NCBI GenBank assembly: GCA_964393605.1
Contig: CAYMUL010000037.1
Span: forward strand, 1 to 32,344
DNA length: 32,344 bases
From: CAYMUL01 sp964393605
GTDB taxonomy: Bacteria; Bacteroidota; Ignavibacteria; Ignavibacteriales; Ignavibacteriaceae
Direction of reading: 5' to 3'
Shown here: in pieces, positions 1 to 7,972 of the stretch
How the letters are laid out: the number at the start of each line of letters is the position of its first letter
How positions within the stretch are numbered: position 1 is the first letter of the stretch
Made by a program: the position numbers and the translations under genes
The notes under the pieces: model-generated
Databases searched by the model: none
What the model was told of the DNA's origin: nothing
What the model saw: the letters and a program-made list of their open reading frames with translations, nothing else

Positions 1-77
1 AAGTTAAAAATTGGACATTCAAATGATGAACAAAAAAAAATTCTTATAATAATTATATTAATCTTTAAGGAGTAAAA

Positions 78-344
78 ATGGAAAACCAAAATCTCAGCAA
101 AAACAATTCAGAATTGAACGATACTCATTTACTGGGTGTTGGAGATTGGATTGTAACTTTTTTTATCGCCTCGGTACCCTTTCTCGGTTTCATTATGCTA
201 CTTGTTTGGGCTTTCGGTAGTAATACGAACCCAAATAAGGCTAGTTGGGCGAAAGCAACTTTAGTATACATCGTGATCGCAACCCTCATACTGATGATGT
301 TCGGAATAAAGTTAATCACCGATATTCTATCAATATTGGAATGA
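78..344 (+). CDS. Small two-TM membrane protein, unknown function
   Basis: An 88-residue protein. The ATG has a good ribosome-binding site (AAGGAG at about 68-73). After a polar N-terminus of about 22 residues there are two hydrophobic segments, at roughly residues 25-46 and 61-84. They are joined by a short loop containing SNTNPNKASWAKA, a pattern I associate with small hypothetical membrane proteins of Bacteroidetes. It has no signal peptide and no catalytic motif. It stands alone, about 170 bp upstream of the next gene on the same strand. Its function is unknown; being a real gene is well supported by the RBS and the clean two-helix profile. Confidence 0.75.
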   Translation: MENQNLSKNNSELNDTHLLGVGDWIVTFFIASVPFLGFIMLLVWAFGSNTNPNKASWAKATLVYIVIATLILMMFGIKLITDILSILE

Positions 345-515
345 TAGTGTAATCATTTTTAATTATAACATTTTTTTTTAGTAATACGGTTATACATGTA
401 TTTGTTCAATAATTTATAAAGTGAAAAAATTCATGCTATGATTAAAATTCCTCTCCAATACATCTGAAGATAACTTAAAAATTCTTATGCGAAATTTCAA
501 GAAAGGAACTAAGCG

Positions 516-1619
516 ATGTCATTAACAACGGTTGATAACAGAAATAATTTATATGAAGAGGGCATGAACGTAATTATTTCGAGTGGAATAATGTATTCAA
601 TGGCTTTTATAACTACTGGTAGACAAATTTTAGAACAACTACAAAAATTAAAAAAACAGAATGCATACAATTTGTCTTCAGAGCAGATTCAAATTATAGA
701 TTTAGTGATTTTCCTTTCTGAATTCTATAAGTTCTCAAATGTTTTCATAGAACGCATCTCATTCTATTTTTCTGATATCATACGAAAAAATACTCTTCGA
801 GATGATATACGCGGTAAAACATCTACCGCCATAGCCGAGGAAATTAGACGCGAATCATTTTTAAAATTTGATGAAGTGATTTCAAAATTTTCGCATACAA
901 TGAATGAATTAGGTGTCCAGCTTGAAAGTGTCTCAACAATTCGTAATGCTGTCGAGGGAACTTTTTTGGGTGGTGGTATGCAATTGTTAGCGAGTAAAGG
1001 TAAATCTAGTAGTACTGGAATGGTAGTTGGAGCACTGATTGGGGTAGTAGCGGCAGAAGTCGAAAAAGCCCAACTACGTGAAAAACTTATATCAAATGCG
1101 TTCGAAGGAATAAGAGAAACACTCGAAATTCTTCCCATTTGTAATGAGAAATTGATGGACCAATATTCATCATACATCTATGGTCATAAAATAGATTTCG
1201 ATGAAAGAGACAATCAGATTACCAGGGGAAAGCGAATGCTTCAGGAAATTAAATTTCATTGTTCAATGATATTAGAAAAAATCTTATCCGGTCACAAAAT
1301 TCTTACATCCACTATAGAAAAAACAAAAAATTCGGAGGTGGGATACGGCTGTCTGATATGGATTATAAGTTACTTTTTGTTTGCATTAATGCTTGGGAGT
1401 TCTTTCGAAAATCAAAATGATGGTGCTGTTGTTGGCTTTTTATTAAGCGGTCTAGTAACAGTTGTTTATATAAAATGGGTTCAGAAAAAGCGTCAATTTT
1501 CAAATAAAGAGAGAATTTTAGATTCTTTAAAATCTCAATTATCTAAAGACAGTCAATTAGAAGATTCGATCGTTGCCTTGGAAAATATTCAGGAACAAAT
1601 AAATTCTGGAATTAAGTAA
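516..1619 (+). CDS. Hypothetical membrane protein with C-terminal helical hairpin
   Basis: A 367-residue protein that I do not recognise. The ATG follows AAAGGA (about 502-507). Residues about 1-130 are predominantly helical and charged. A glycine-rich, weakly hydrophobic stretch (GTFLGGGMQLLAS, then GMVVGALIGVVAAEVE) lies at about 150-185. Two clear transmembrane segments at about 275-298 and 302-322 are followed by a basic turn (KWVQKKR). The last 45 residues are again charged and probably coiled-coil. It may be an inner-membrane protein with large cytoplasmic helical domains. No enzymatic motif was seen. It converges on the minus-strand gene ending at 1861, with about 240 bp between them and no clear terminator hairpin. 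Confidence 0.75.
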   Translation: MSLTTVDNRNNLYEEGMNVIISSGIMYSMAFITTGRQILEQLQKLKKQNAYNLSSEQIQIIDLVIFLSEFYKFSNVFIERISFYFSDIIRKNTLRDDIRGKTSTAIAEEIRRESFLKFDEVISKFSHTMNELGVQLESVSTIRNAVEGTFLGGGMQLLASKGKSSSTGMVVGALIGVVAAEVEKAQLREKLISNAFEGIRETLEILPICNEKLMDQYSSYIYGHKIDFDERDNQITRGKRMLQEIKFHCSMILEKILSGHKILTSTIEKTKNSEVGYGCLIWIISYFLFALMLGSSFENQNDGAVVGFLLSGLVTVVYIKWVQKKRQFSNKERILDSLKSQLSKDSQLEDSIVALENIQEQINSGIK

Positions 1620-1860
1620 TCACAAAAAATTAAAGCTTTAGTGAATTCAAATCAGTTAAAAAAATGATCATCAGCAAATGAAAATAATTTTCACATGGTA
1701 AATTTAATAAATTTCTTGGCAGAAAAAATTTTCGATAGTTCGATATTTAATTCGGAGTTTGAGTGAACAAATACAATTAAGGTATAAAGAATAGTTTAAG
1801 GTGTTGAAATGTTCAAAAAAAAATTGTTCATTCAAGAGTTACACAAAAAATTTATTCACT

Positions 1861-2232
1861 TCAATCATAATACTGCATCAACTCATGTCCTAAATATTTT
1901 AACACTGCGGTTATCACTCCGAGATCATCGAGATAACCGATTAGTGGTGCAATATCGGGAATTGCATCTATCGGCGAAATAAAATAGATGAGCGCGGCAA
2001 CAACAATTCCTTTGCGATACCATTTTACAGAACCATCTTTCATGTAACGATAAAGCGCAACAATATCTTTTGCAAAAGAAATTTTCCTTCCAACGGTTTC
2101 AAGTTTTTCCCAAATGTTTGCGGAAATGAATTCCGATTTAGTTCGAACGTCTTCTTCGTCCATCTCTGCGATGTCGTTAAAGCCGTTATCGTCGTAATGA
2201 ATTGTTCTCCAGTTTAAATCTTTTTCGTTCAT
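1861..2232 (-). CDS. DUF1232 (YkvA-like) protein
   Basis: A 123-residue protein. The C-terminal half carries the DUF1232 signature: a hydrophobic segment leading into YFISPIDAIPDIAP and then LIGYLDDLGV, at about residues 78-108. This family is widespread and usually described as a small membrane-associated protein; its biochemical role is not established. The acidic N-terminal 45 residues are lineage-specific. It starts 11 nt after the stop of the S9 peptidase gene on the same strand, so the two are probably co-transcribed. The family assignment is firm, the function is not. Confidence 0.88.
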   Translation of the reverse strand: MNEKDLNWRTIHYDDNGFNDIAEMDEEDVRTKSEFISANIWEKLETVGRKISFAKDIVALYRYMKDGSVKWYRKGIVVAALIYFISPIDAIPDIAPLIGYLDDLGVITAVLKYLGHELMQYYD

Positions 2233-2243
2233 AGTTTTTTCCG

Positions 2244-4271
2244 TTAATTTTTATAATGAAGTCCGAACCAATCATACACAGTGTTCCACCAGAGCCGTGC
2301 ATTTTGCGGCTTCTGCACAAAGTGGGTTTCATCGGGGAAGTATAAGAATTTGCTCTTCACTCCAATTCTTTGCAAAGTTGTGAAAAGCTGAAAAGCCTGT
2401 TCTTCGGGAACTCTGAAATCGTAAGCACCGTGTACAACGAGCATCGGCGTTTTAATTTTGTGTGCATAACGATGCGGCGAAAATTTTTCGTAAAGTTTTC
2501 TGTTAGTCCATGGCTTGCCTTTGAATTCCCAATCTACAAACCATAACTCTTCTGTTGTGCCGTACATACTTTCAAGATTGAAAACCCCTGCATGAGAAAC
2601 GAGCGCGTTAAATCTGTTTGTTTGTGTAGCAATCCAATTAATCATGTAACCGCCGTAGGATGCGCCTGCAGCAAAGAGATTATTTTGATCGATGAAAGAA
2701 AAATTCTTTATCGCGTAGTCAACGCTGTTCATAATATCCTTATATGCTTGCCCTCCCCAATCGCCGGAAATTTCATCTGTAAATTTTTGTCCGTAGCCTG
2801 TACTACCGCGCGGGTTCGGAGCGATAACAACATAACCGGGCGCGGCAAACATTTGTAAATTCCATCTGTAATGAAAATCATCAGCCCAACTTCCTTGTGG
2901 TCCGCCGTGAACCAAAAGAATTACCGGATACTTTGATGCGGGATCAAAGAAGGGCGGCTTAACGAGAATTGATTGAACGGGTTTTCCATCTGCACCCTTA
3001 CTCCAAAATGTTTCTATTTCATTCATCTCAATTCGTGATAATATTTTTTTGTTTAGAAAAGTTATCTGCTGAATTTTAGAGCCATCGCTGTTTGAAGAAA
3101 ATATTTCATACGGTAGCGTACTTCTTTGTTGCTTGAAAAATAATTTTGTTCCGTCTTTTGAAAGAACAATATTCGAATTAAAATTCTTTTCTACTACGAA
3201 AGAAATTTTTCCGGAAGCGAGTTCAATTTTGTAAATCGAATGATAAACTTCATTGCTCGAAACAAAATAAATAGATTTACTATCCGGCGACCAAATCATT
3301 TCACCGACCGAACGATCCAGTTTATCTGTTAGAGAAACAGTTGTCTTTTTTTCTCTGTCGTACAGCATTAGTCTTTGTTTATCGGCTTCAAATCCTGCTC
3401 GCTCCATTGAGCAGTATGCGATATATCTTCCATCCGGCGAATAAATCGGTTGGTTATCATTTCCTTTGCTTAAAGAAATTTTTTCGTATTGAGGTTTCTT
3501 ACCTTTTTCTAATTTGTCAATCGGCATTATCCAGATATCGTTGTTAGTGCTGATTGCCGTTGTATCCTCGCGGTTCATCGTAAATGCAATTTCGTTTCCG
3601 TCGGGAGAAAAATTATAATCGCTACTACTGCCGAGCGCGATTGGAGGCGCATCAAATTTGCTGCCGATTGTTAAATCACTAACTTCTTTCGAATTTAAGT
3701 TCATTAAAAAAATGTGACTTCTTTTTTCGCCGCGCCAATCATTCCAATGTCTGTAAAGAAGTTCGGTAAAGATGCTTGCTTTGACTGGATTTTTTTCAGT
3801 CGCTTCATCGCGTGCCGTGTTACATTCTTCCGAAAAGCAATCGGGATAAACAGAAGAAACAAACATTAATTTTGAACCATCGTTTGAAAAAACCGCACCT
3901 CCCGCACCTGTGTGAAGAGATGTAATTTGTTCGGGATTTGTTCCATCACTATTGCACTGCCAAATTTGATTTCCGAATTCGTAAATAATTTTTTTTCCGT
4001 CGGGGGAGAATTTCGGATTGCTCTCGCTTTTCTCCGAACGAACTATAGTTCTTAAGTTTTCTCCGTTTGAATCAATTAAATAAAGATCGCTGTTACCTTT
4101 GTTCAATTCTATACTATATGCAGAAGCGGAAAATACGATGGTTCTGCCGTCGGGAGAAATATCTGCCGAGCCGATTCGTAACATTCCCCAAAGGTCGTCA
4201 ACGGTAATGGGAGATTTTTGCGGGAAGAGCAGCATTGCAAAAAGAAAAAAGAATGCAAAAATATTTTTCAC
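2244..4271 (-). CDS. S9 family prolyl oligopeptidase (secreted)
   Basis: A 675-residue protein of normal length for bacterial acylaminoacyl-peptidase/DPP-type S9 enzymes. The N-terminus (MKNIFAFFFLFAMLLFPQ) is a signal peptide, so the enzyme is probably periplasmic or exported. Residues about 25-420 form the beta-propeller, with repeated PD40-type blades such as FSPDGKKI, FSPDGNEI, YSPDGRYI and WSPDSKSI. The C-terminal alpha/beta-hydrolase domain has LLVHGGPQGSW (oxyanion region), the nucleophile elbow GASYGGY (Ser near 538), HGAYDFRVP (Asp near 620) and DETHFV (His near 650), a complete catalytic triad. It probably cleaves short peptides. It is the first gene of a two-gene unit with the DUF1232 gene. 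Confidence 0.93.
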   Translation of the reverse strand: MKNIFAFFFLFAMLLFPQKSPITVDDLWGMLRIGSADISPDGRTIVFSASAYSIELNKGNSDLYLIDSNGENLRTIVRSEKSESNPKFSPDGKKIIYEFGNQIWQCNSDGTNPEQITSLHTGAGGAVFSNDGSKLMFVSSVYPDCFSEECNTARDEATEKNPVKASIFTELLYRHWNDWRGEKRSHIFLMNLNSKEVSDLTIGSKFDAPPIALGSSSDYNFSPDGNEIAFTMNREDTTAISTNNDIWIMPIDKLEKGKKPQYEKISLSKGNDNQPIYSPDGRYIAYCSMERAGFEADKQRLMLYDREKKTTVSLTDKLDRSVGEMIWSPDSKSIYFVSSNEVYHSIYKIELASGKISFVVEKNFNSNIVLSKDGTKLFFKQQRSTLPYEIFSSNSDGSKIQQITFLNKKILSRIEMNEIETFWSKGADGKPVQSILVKPPFFDPASKYPVILLVHGGPQGSWADDFHYRWNLQMFAAPGYVVIAPNPRGSTGYGQKFTDEISGDWGGQAYKDIMNSVDYAIKNFSFIDQNNLFAAGASYGGYMINWIATQTNRFNALVSHAGVFNLESMYGTTEELWFVDWEFKGKPWTNRKLYEKFSPHRYAHKIKTPMLVVHGAYDFRVPEEQAFQLFTTLQRIGVKSKFLYFPDETHFVQKPQNARLWWNTVYDWFGLHYKN

Positions 4272-4447
4272 TTTATCCTCAAGTTTCTAAATTTATTTGC
4301 AAAGTTAAAGATTTTGAAATAAAGATTTCAGCTTAATCGCATTTTAGTGCATTGATTTTTCTCACACTCAACAAATATAACTTTAAACTTTTTTTTGTTT
4401 GAGGTTTGTCGAAGTTTCAAAATCTAAAACAACAAAAGGAACAAACA

Positions 4448-5116
4448 ATGAAAGCAAAATATTTTTATTACATACTGCTTCTGATTGCGGCAGTTGGTAT
4501 CCCCGTTTTTATCAACGGCTGTAAAGATGAAAAAGGAATTAACAATCCCGATACCAACGAATTTGCCTCGCAAGCATACGCGGTGTACGATATCCAAGAT
4601 GCAATGGGAGGAATAACCGATCCATCCTTAGAAAAATCCGCAGGCTTTGAAGATAATTTCGGAGACGGTAAAAAATTCAGAAATGATTTTAACGAAGGAA
4701 GACATGGTCGTCATCTGTTCAGAATTTTACATCAACTTAATTTGAGTGATGATCAAAAAACTGCCGTACGCGGATATATGAATGAATTCAAAACTTGCAT
4801 GCAAGCTCCGGTTGAGGCTTTCCGCACGGCGGTTCAACCATACATACAGGCGGCGAACGAACAAAGAAGAATCATTCTTCAACGTCTGCAAAACGGAGAG
4901 ATTACGAGAGACGAGGCAAAACAATTACTACAAACATTAGCGCAAGAAACCCGCACCGCAATTAACGCTGACCCGACTGTTATTGCCGCTCGTGAAGATA
5001 TGTGCGAGTGTAAAATTGGGCTTCTCGATGATATTGCTTCCATCTTAACCGCCGAGCAGTTGGTGAAGTGGAATCAGTGGTTGGCAACATTAAATGGTCC
5101 TTGTTTTGAAGGCTAA
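4448..5116 (+). CDS. Spy/CpxP-like periplasmic lipoprotein
   Basis: About 222 residues from the chosen ATG, which has AAAGGA upstream. An in-frame TTG at 4406 would add 14 polar residues before the signal peptide and is unlikely. The N-terminus MKAKYFYYILLLIAAVGIPV leads to the lipobox INGC, so the mature protein is lipid-anchored. The remainder is helical and charged, with an LSDDQ motif at the start of one helix and LTAEQ near the end. These resemble the paired LTxxQ motifs of the Spy/CpxP family of periplasmic stress or metal-sensing proteins. Two cysteines (CECK) and a third near the C-terminus are notable. It is a single-gene unit ending in a strong terminator. The family assignment is moderate. 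Confidence 0.8.
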   Translation: MKAKYFYYILLLIAAVGIPVFINGCKDEKGINNPDTNEFASQAYAVYDIQDAMGGITDPSLEKSAGFEDNFGDGKKFRNDFNEGRHGRHLFRILHQLNLSDDQKTAVRGYMNEFKTCMQAPVEAFRTAVQPYIQAANEQRRIILQRLQNGEITRDEAKQLLQTLAQETRTAINADPTVIAAREDMCECKIGLLDDIASILTAEQLVKWNQWLATLNGPCFEG

Positions 5117-5136
5117 AGTTAGCTGATGATGCACCT

Positions 5137-5180
5137 GCCCGAAGTTTTTAGAAAGTGAGCTTCGGGCTTTTTTATTTTAA
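5137..5180 (+). terminator. Rho-independent terminator
   Basis: Perfect 8-bp stem GCCCGAAG (5137-5144) / CTTCGGGC (5160-5167), 15-nt loop, followed by a T-rich run (TTTTTTATTTT). It lies 20 nt after the stop of the lipoprotein gene and should terminate it. Confidence 0.85.
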
Positions 5181-5285
5181 AATATTTCATTCCTCTTACC
5201 GCTTCAATATCAATCTTAACCGAATAACATTTACCCAATATTCGATTCTTACTTATAACCGAAGTTATGCTAAAAAACCAATAGC

Positions 5286-5345
5286 ACACTGATGACACAG
5301 ATACAACTGATTATCACAGATTTCTATCAGCAAAAATCAGCATAA
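5286..5345. repeat. Short CAC(A/T)GAT-type low-complexity repeats
   Basis: Imperfect repeats of a 9-10 nt unit: CACTGATGA, CACAGATACA, ACTGATTAT, CACAGATTT, then two ATCAG words around 5327-5340. They are in the otherwise empty stretch between the terminator at 5180 and the DtxR promoter near 5430. No ORF or RNA gene is visible in that stretch. Confidence 0.4.
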
Positions 5346-5429
5346 TTAATTATTTGTTTCTCATTGATATTTACGAAGATTAGATAAAAAGAACGGATGC
5401 GTAATTTCAGTAACTAATAGATATTAAAG

Positions 5430-5464
5430 TAACTTGACAAAGAAGTTAAGCGCGCTTAAATTTG
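5430..5464 (+). promoter_or_regulatory. Candidate promoter and DtxR/MntR operator
   Basis: A 19-bp interrupted palindrome, TAACTT (5430-5435), 7-nt spacer, AAGTTA (5443-5448), matches the size of DtxR-family operators. It covers a TTG (5434-5436) that sits 20 nt upstream of TAAATTTG (5457-5464), a perfect match to the Bacteroidetes -7 element TAnnTTTG. Transcription would then start near 5470, leaving a short leader before the ATG at 5485. This arrangement fits autorepression. It also argues that the in-frame TTG at 5434 is not the start codon. Confidence 0.5.
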
Positions 5465-5484
5465 CATCAACAATTGACTTAAAT

Positions 5485-6147
5485 ATGAAAAACATCTCAA
5501 AAGAAGATTATCTCGGCATAATCTATAAAAACAAAGACGAGTTCAACGAAGTTAAAGCAAACTTAATCGCAGAGAAAATGAAAATCTCTCAAGCCGCGGT
5601 AACAGATATGCTTAAAAAACTTTCTCTGGAAAAACTTGTGAAGTATGAAAAATATAAATCTGTCTCGCTTACAAAAAAGGGAGATGAATATGCGCGGCAG
5701 GTGGTGCGAAGGCATCGCATCTGGGAAATATTTCTACATCAAATCGTCGGAATGCCATGGGAAAAAGTTCATGACGAAGCCGAACGACTTGAACATTCTT
5801 CCTCGGATGAATTAATTAATAGACTTGAAGAGATGTGCGACTTTCCCGAGTTCGATCCGCACGGCGACCCCATTCCATCGAAGGATGGCGTGGTTCCATC
5901 TCACAAAAATCCGATAACATTGAACAATCTTCACAAAGGAAAAAGTGGAAAGATTGTGCGCGTCAATGATTTTGACGACCATTTTCTTCAATACATTCGT
6001 GAAATAGGAATTCAATTAAAGAAAAAAATTTCCATTAAAGAAAAACGTAGTTTTGATGATTCATTAATGATTTGCGTTGACGGAAAAGATTGGAACATCA
6101 GCAAAAAACTTGCAGAAAATATTTTTGTCGAGGAATTAGCAAAATGA
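5485..6147 (+). CDS. DtxR/MntR-family metal-dependent repressor
   Basis: About 220 residues from ATG 5485. Residues 1-70 form the winged helix (KEDYLGIIYK, then SQAAVTDMLKKLSLEKLVKYEKY). The following region is the metal-binding and dimerisation domain with VRRHRIWEIFL and EAERLEH. From this ATG, Asp8, His77, Glu100, Glu103 and His104 fall almost exactly where B. subtilis MntR has its ligands Asp8, His77, Glu99, Glu102 and His103. The MntR Glu11 position is Gly. The DPHGDPIP motif matches the end of the DtxR dimerisation domain, and the tail looks like a degenerate SH3/FeoA domain. A Glu rather than Cys at the DtxR Cys102 position hints at manganese or dual specificity. It heads the feo operon and overlaps the next gene by 4 nt. 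Confidence 0.88.
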   Translation: MKNISKEDYLGIIYKNKDEFNEVKANLIAEKMKISQAAVTDMLKKLSLEKLVKYEKYKSVSLTKKGDEYARQVVRRHRIWEIFLHQIVGMPWEKVHDEAERLEHSSSDELINRLEEMCDFPEFDPHGDPIPSKDGVVPSHKNPITLNNLHKGKSGKIVRVNDFDDHFLQYIREIGIQLKKKISIKEKRSFDDSLMICVDGKDWNISKKLAENIFVEELAK

Positions 6148-7154
6148 ATTTTCACCTGTTATCACTTCTTTATGCAATCGGAATTTTTGGAATAGCATTT
6201 TTCTTTTTCTATCCCGAAAAAGGTTTTGTTGCAAAATGGAAACGATCCAAAAAAAATAACTATCGCGTATTAATTGAAGATGCTTTAAAACAAATTTACA
6301 ACTGCGAACTGAATCAATATGTTTTTTCGGTTTCCTTCTTTGCCGAAAATTTGAAAATAAAACCGAGTGACGCAAAAGAAGTTTTAGCGCAACTTGTTAA
6401 AATGAAGTTGATCGAAGATTTAAATAATAATTATACATTAACACAATCCGGCAGAAGTGAAGCGATAAGAATTTTAAGAACGCATCGTTTGTGGGAAAAA
6501 TTTCTTGAAACAAAAACCGGACTGGATGAAACCGACTGGCACTCTTCTGCCGAATATCATGAACATCTTTTATCTGAAAAAGAAGTGAATGAACTCGCCG
6601 CTGCTTTAAACAATCCGATTTACGATCCTCACGGCGACCCGATTCCACAAGCCGATGGTAGCGTTTTTGTACGCAAAGGAATTTCGCTCGATGAATTGGA
6701 AGAAGGAAGTTTTGCCCACATTATTCATATCGAAGATGAACCGGAAACAATTTATGCACAGATTGCCGCACTCGGTTTGTATCCCGATATGCAGGTGCAA
6801 ATGATTTCGAAAAACAATGGACGAATTCAATTTGTCGCCGATGGAAATGAATGTTTGCTCGCCCCGATGTTCGCTAAAAATATTACAATCATTCCGGTTG
6901 AGAATGAAAATGAAATTAACTACGACTTCAAAAACTTAAATGAATTAAAAATTGGAGAGGAAGCCGAAGTTGCCGGAATTGCCGGCTCATGCCGCGGACA
7001 GCAACGAAGAAGACTTCTCGATCTTGGCATCGTTCCAGGCACATTAATAAAGGCGATTCGCGCTTCTGCCCTGGGAGATCCTATCGCTTATGAAATCCGC
7101 GGCTCATTAATCGCATTACGAAAAAAACATGCATCACTAATTTTTATTAAATAA
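6144..7154 (+). CDS. Membrane-anchored DtxR-like protein with FeoA domains
   Basis: About 336 residues. The ATG at 6144 overlaps the upstream TGA (ATGA), giving an N-terminal transmembrane segment (LLSLLYAIGIFGIAFFFFY) and a basic stop-transfer. A DtxR-type winged helix and dimerisation domain follows (about 38-175), with RTHRLWEKFL, EYHEH and DPHGDPIPQ, a paralogue of the preceding gene. Two SH3-like FeoA domains follow. The second (about 268-336: LKIGEEAEVAGI, RRRLLDLGIVPGT, GDPIAYEIRGSLIALR) is unmistakable. FeoA normally assists FeoB, and the feoB genes follow directly. It may tether a metal sensor to the inner membrane or serve as the FeoA partner while no longer binding DNA. An upstream in-frame start at 6090 lies inside the previous gene and is not favoured. 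Confidence 0.85.
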   Translation: MNFHLLSLLYAIGIFGIAFFFFYPEKGFVAKWKRSKKNNYRVLIEDALKQIYNCELNQYVFSVSFFAENLKIKPSDAKEVLAQLVKMKLIEDLNNNYTLTQSGRSEAIRILRTHRLWEKFLETKTGLDETDWHSSAEYHEHLLSEKEVNELAAALNNPIYDPHGDPIPQADGSVFVRKGISLDELEEGSFAHIIHIEDEPETIYAQIAALGLYPDMQVQMISKNNGRIQFVADGNECLLAPMFAKNITIIPVENENEINYDFKNLNELKIGEEAEVAGIAGSCRGQQRRRLLDLGIVPGTLIKAIRASALGDPIAYEIRGSLIALRKKHASLIFIK

Positions 7155-7158
7155 AATT

Positions 7159-7971
7159 ATGAAAAATATCGAAACCCAAAATTGTGAATCTTGCCCCGCT
7201 TATAATCCCGGGGCTTTAAAGCGTCTCGGAATTGAAATGGAAAATTTTGATTACTTAATTGCGCTGGCAGGAAATCCCAACACAGGAAAGAGTACTGTTT
7301 TCAATGCTCTGACCGGCTTGCGTCAACACACCGGAAATTGGCCCGGCAAAACCGTTACCCGTGCTGAAGGTGGATTTCAATACAACGACAAAAAATTTAA
7401 AGTAGTTGATCTGCCGGGAACTTATTCTCTCCTTTCTACAAGCACAGATGAAGAGGTTGCACGCAATTTCATTTTGTTCGGACAACCCGATGTTACCGTT
7501 GTTGTTGTTGATTCAACGCGACTTGAAAGAAATCTAAATCTTACATTACAAATATTAGAAATAACAGATCGCGCGGTCGTATGTTTAAATTTAATAGATG
7601 AAGCCCGTCGCAACGGAATTCAAATTAATGATCGGCAACTTGCAAAAGAATTGGGCGTGCCCGTTGTGCCTGCATCAGCGAGAAGAGGCGAAGGAATCAA
7701 AGAACTTCTGAAAAATATTAACGATGTTATAAAAGGTGAATTCAAATGCAAACCGCATAGAATCGATTCATTCCCGCGCTCCTTTTCAAATGCGCTGAAA
7801 ACTTTGCAAGAACAATTGCAAACTGAATATCCGGGAATTCCAAATGCGCGTTGGATTGCTTTACGCTTGCTCGAAGGCGATCAAAAAATTATTGATGCGA
7901 TAAAGTCCGGCGAAATTTTATCGCTCATCAAAAACAACGGACGAAGCGAAAATAATTTTTCGGTGAATTGA
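7159..7971 (+). CDS. feoB: FeoB N-terminal GTPase (split FeoB, part 1)
   Basis: A 270-residue protein equal to the cytoplasmic G domain of FeoB. Motifs in order: G1 GNPNTGKST (38-46), G2 Thr in NWPGKTVTRAEG, G3 DLPGTYSL, G4 with NLIDEA where classical G proteins have NKxD, and G5 SARRGEG. A helical region follows, as in the FeoB guanine-dissociation-inhibitor domain. The N-terminus has a CESC pair (Cys9, Cys12) ahead of the G domain. The protein ends where FeoB normally enters the membrane, and the permease begins as a separate gene one nucleotide after this stop. It should couple GTP hydrolysis to ferrous iron uptake with the next gene product. Confidence 0.93.
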   Translation: MKNIETQNCESCPAYNPGALKRLGIEMENFDYLIALAGNPNTGKSTVFNALTGLRQHTGNWPGKTVTRAEGGFQYNDKKFKVVDLPGTYSLLSTSTDEEVARNFILFGQPDVTVVVVDSTRLERNLNLTLQILEITDRAVVCLNLIDEARRNGIQINDRQLAKELGVPVVPASARRGEGIKELLKNINDVIKGEFKCKPHRIDSFPRSFSNALKTLQEQLQTEYPGIPNARWIALRLLEGDQKIIDAIKSGEILSLIKNNGRSENNFSVN

Positions 7972-7972
7972 T

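Noticed and set aside
1800..1860. Terminator between the converging genes near 1.7-1.86 kb
   Set aside because: A and T runs are present but I found no stable GC-containing stem.
5181..5430. Riboswitch or small RNA upstream of the feo operon
   Set aside because: No recognised aptamer pattern; only short CACAGAT-type repeats are visible.
5434..5484. TTG start for the DtxR gene
   Set aside because: It lies within the palindrome and likely promoter; the ATG at 5485 gives family-standard ligand numbering.
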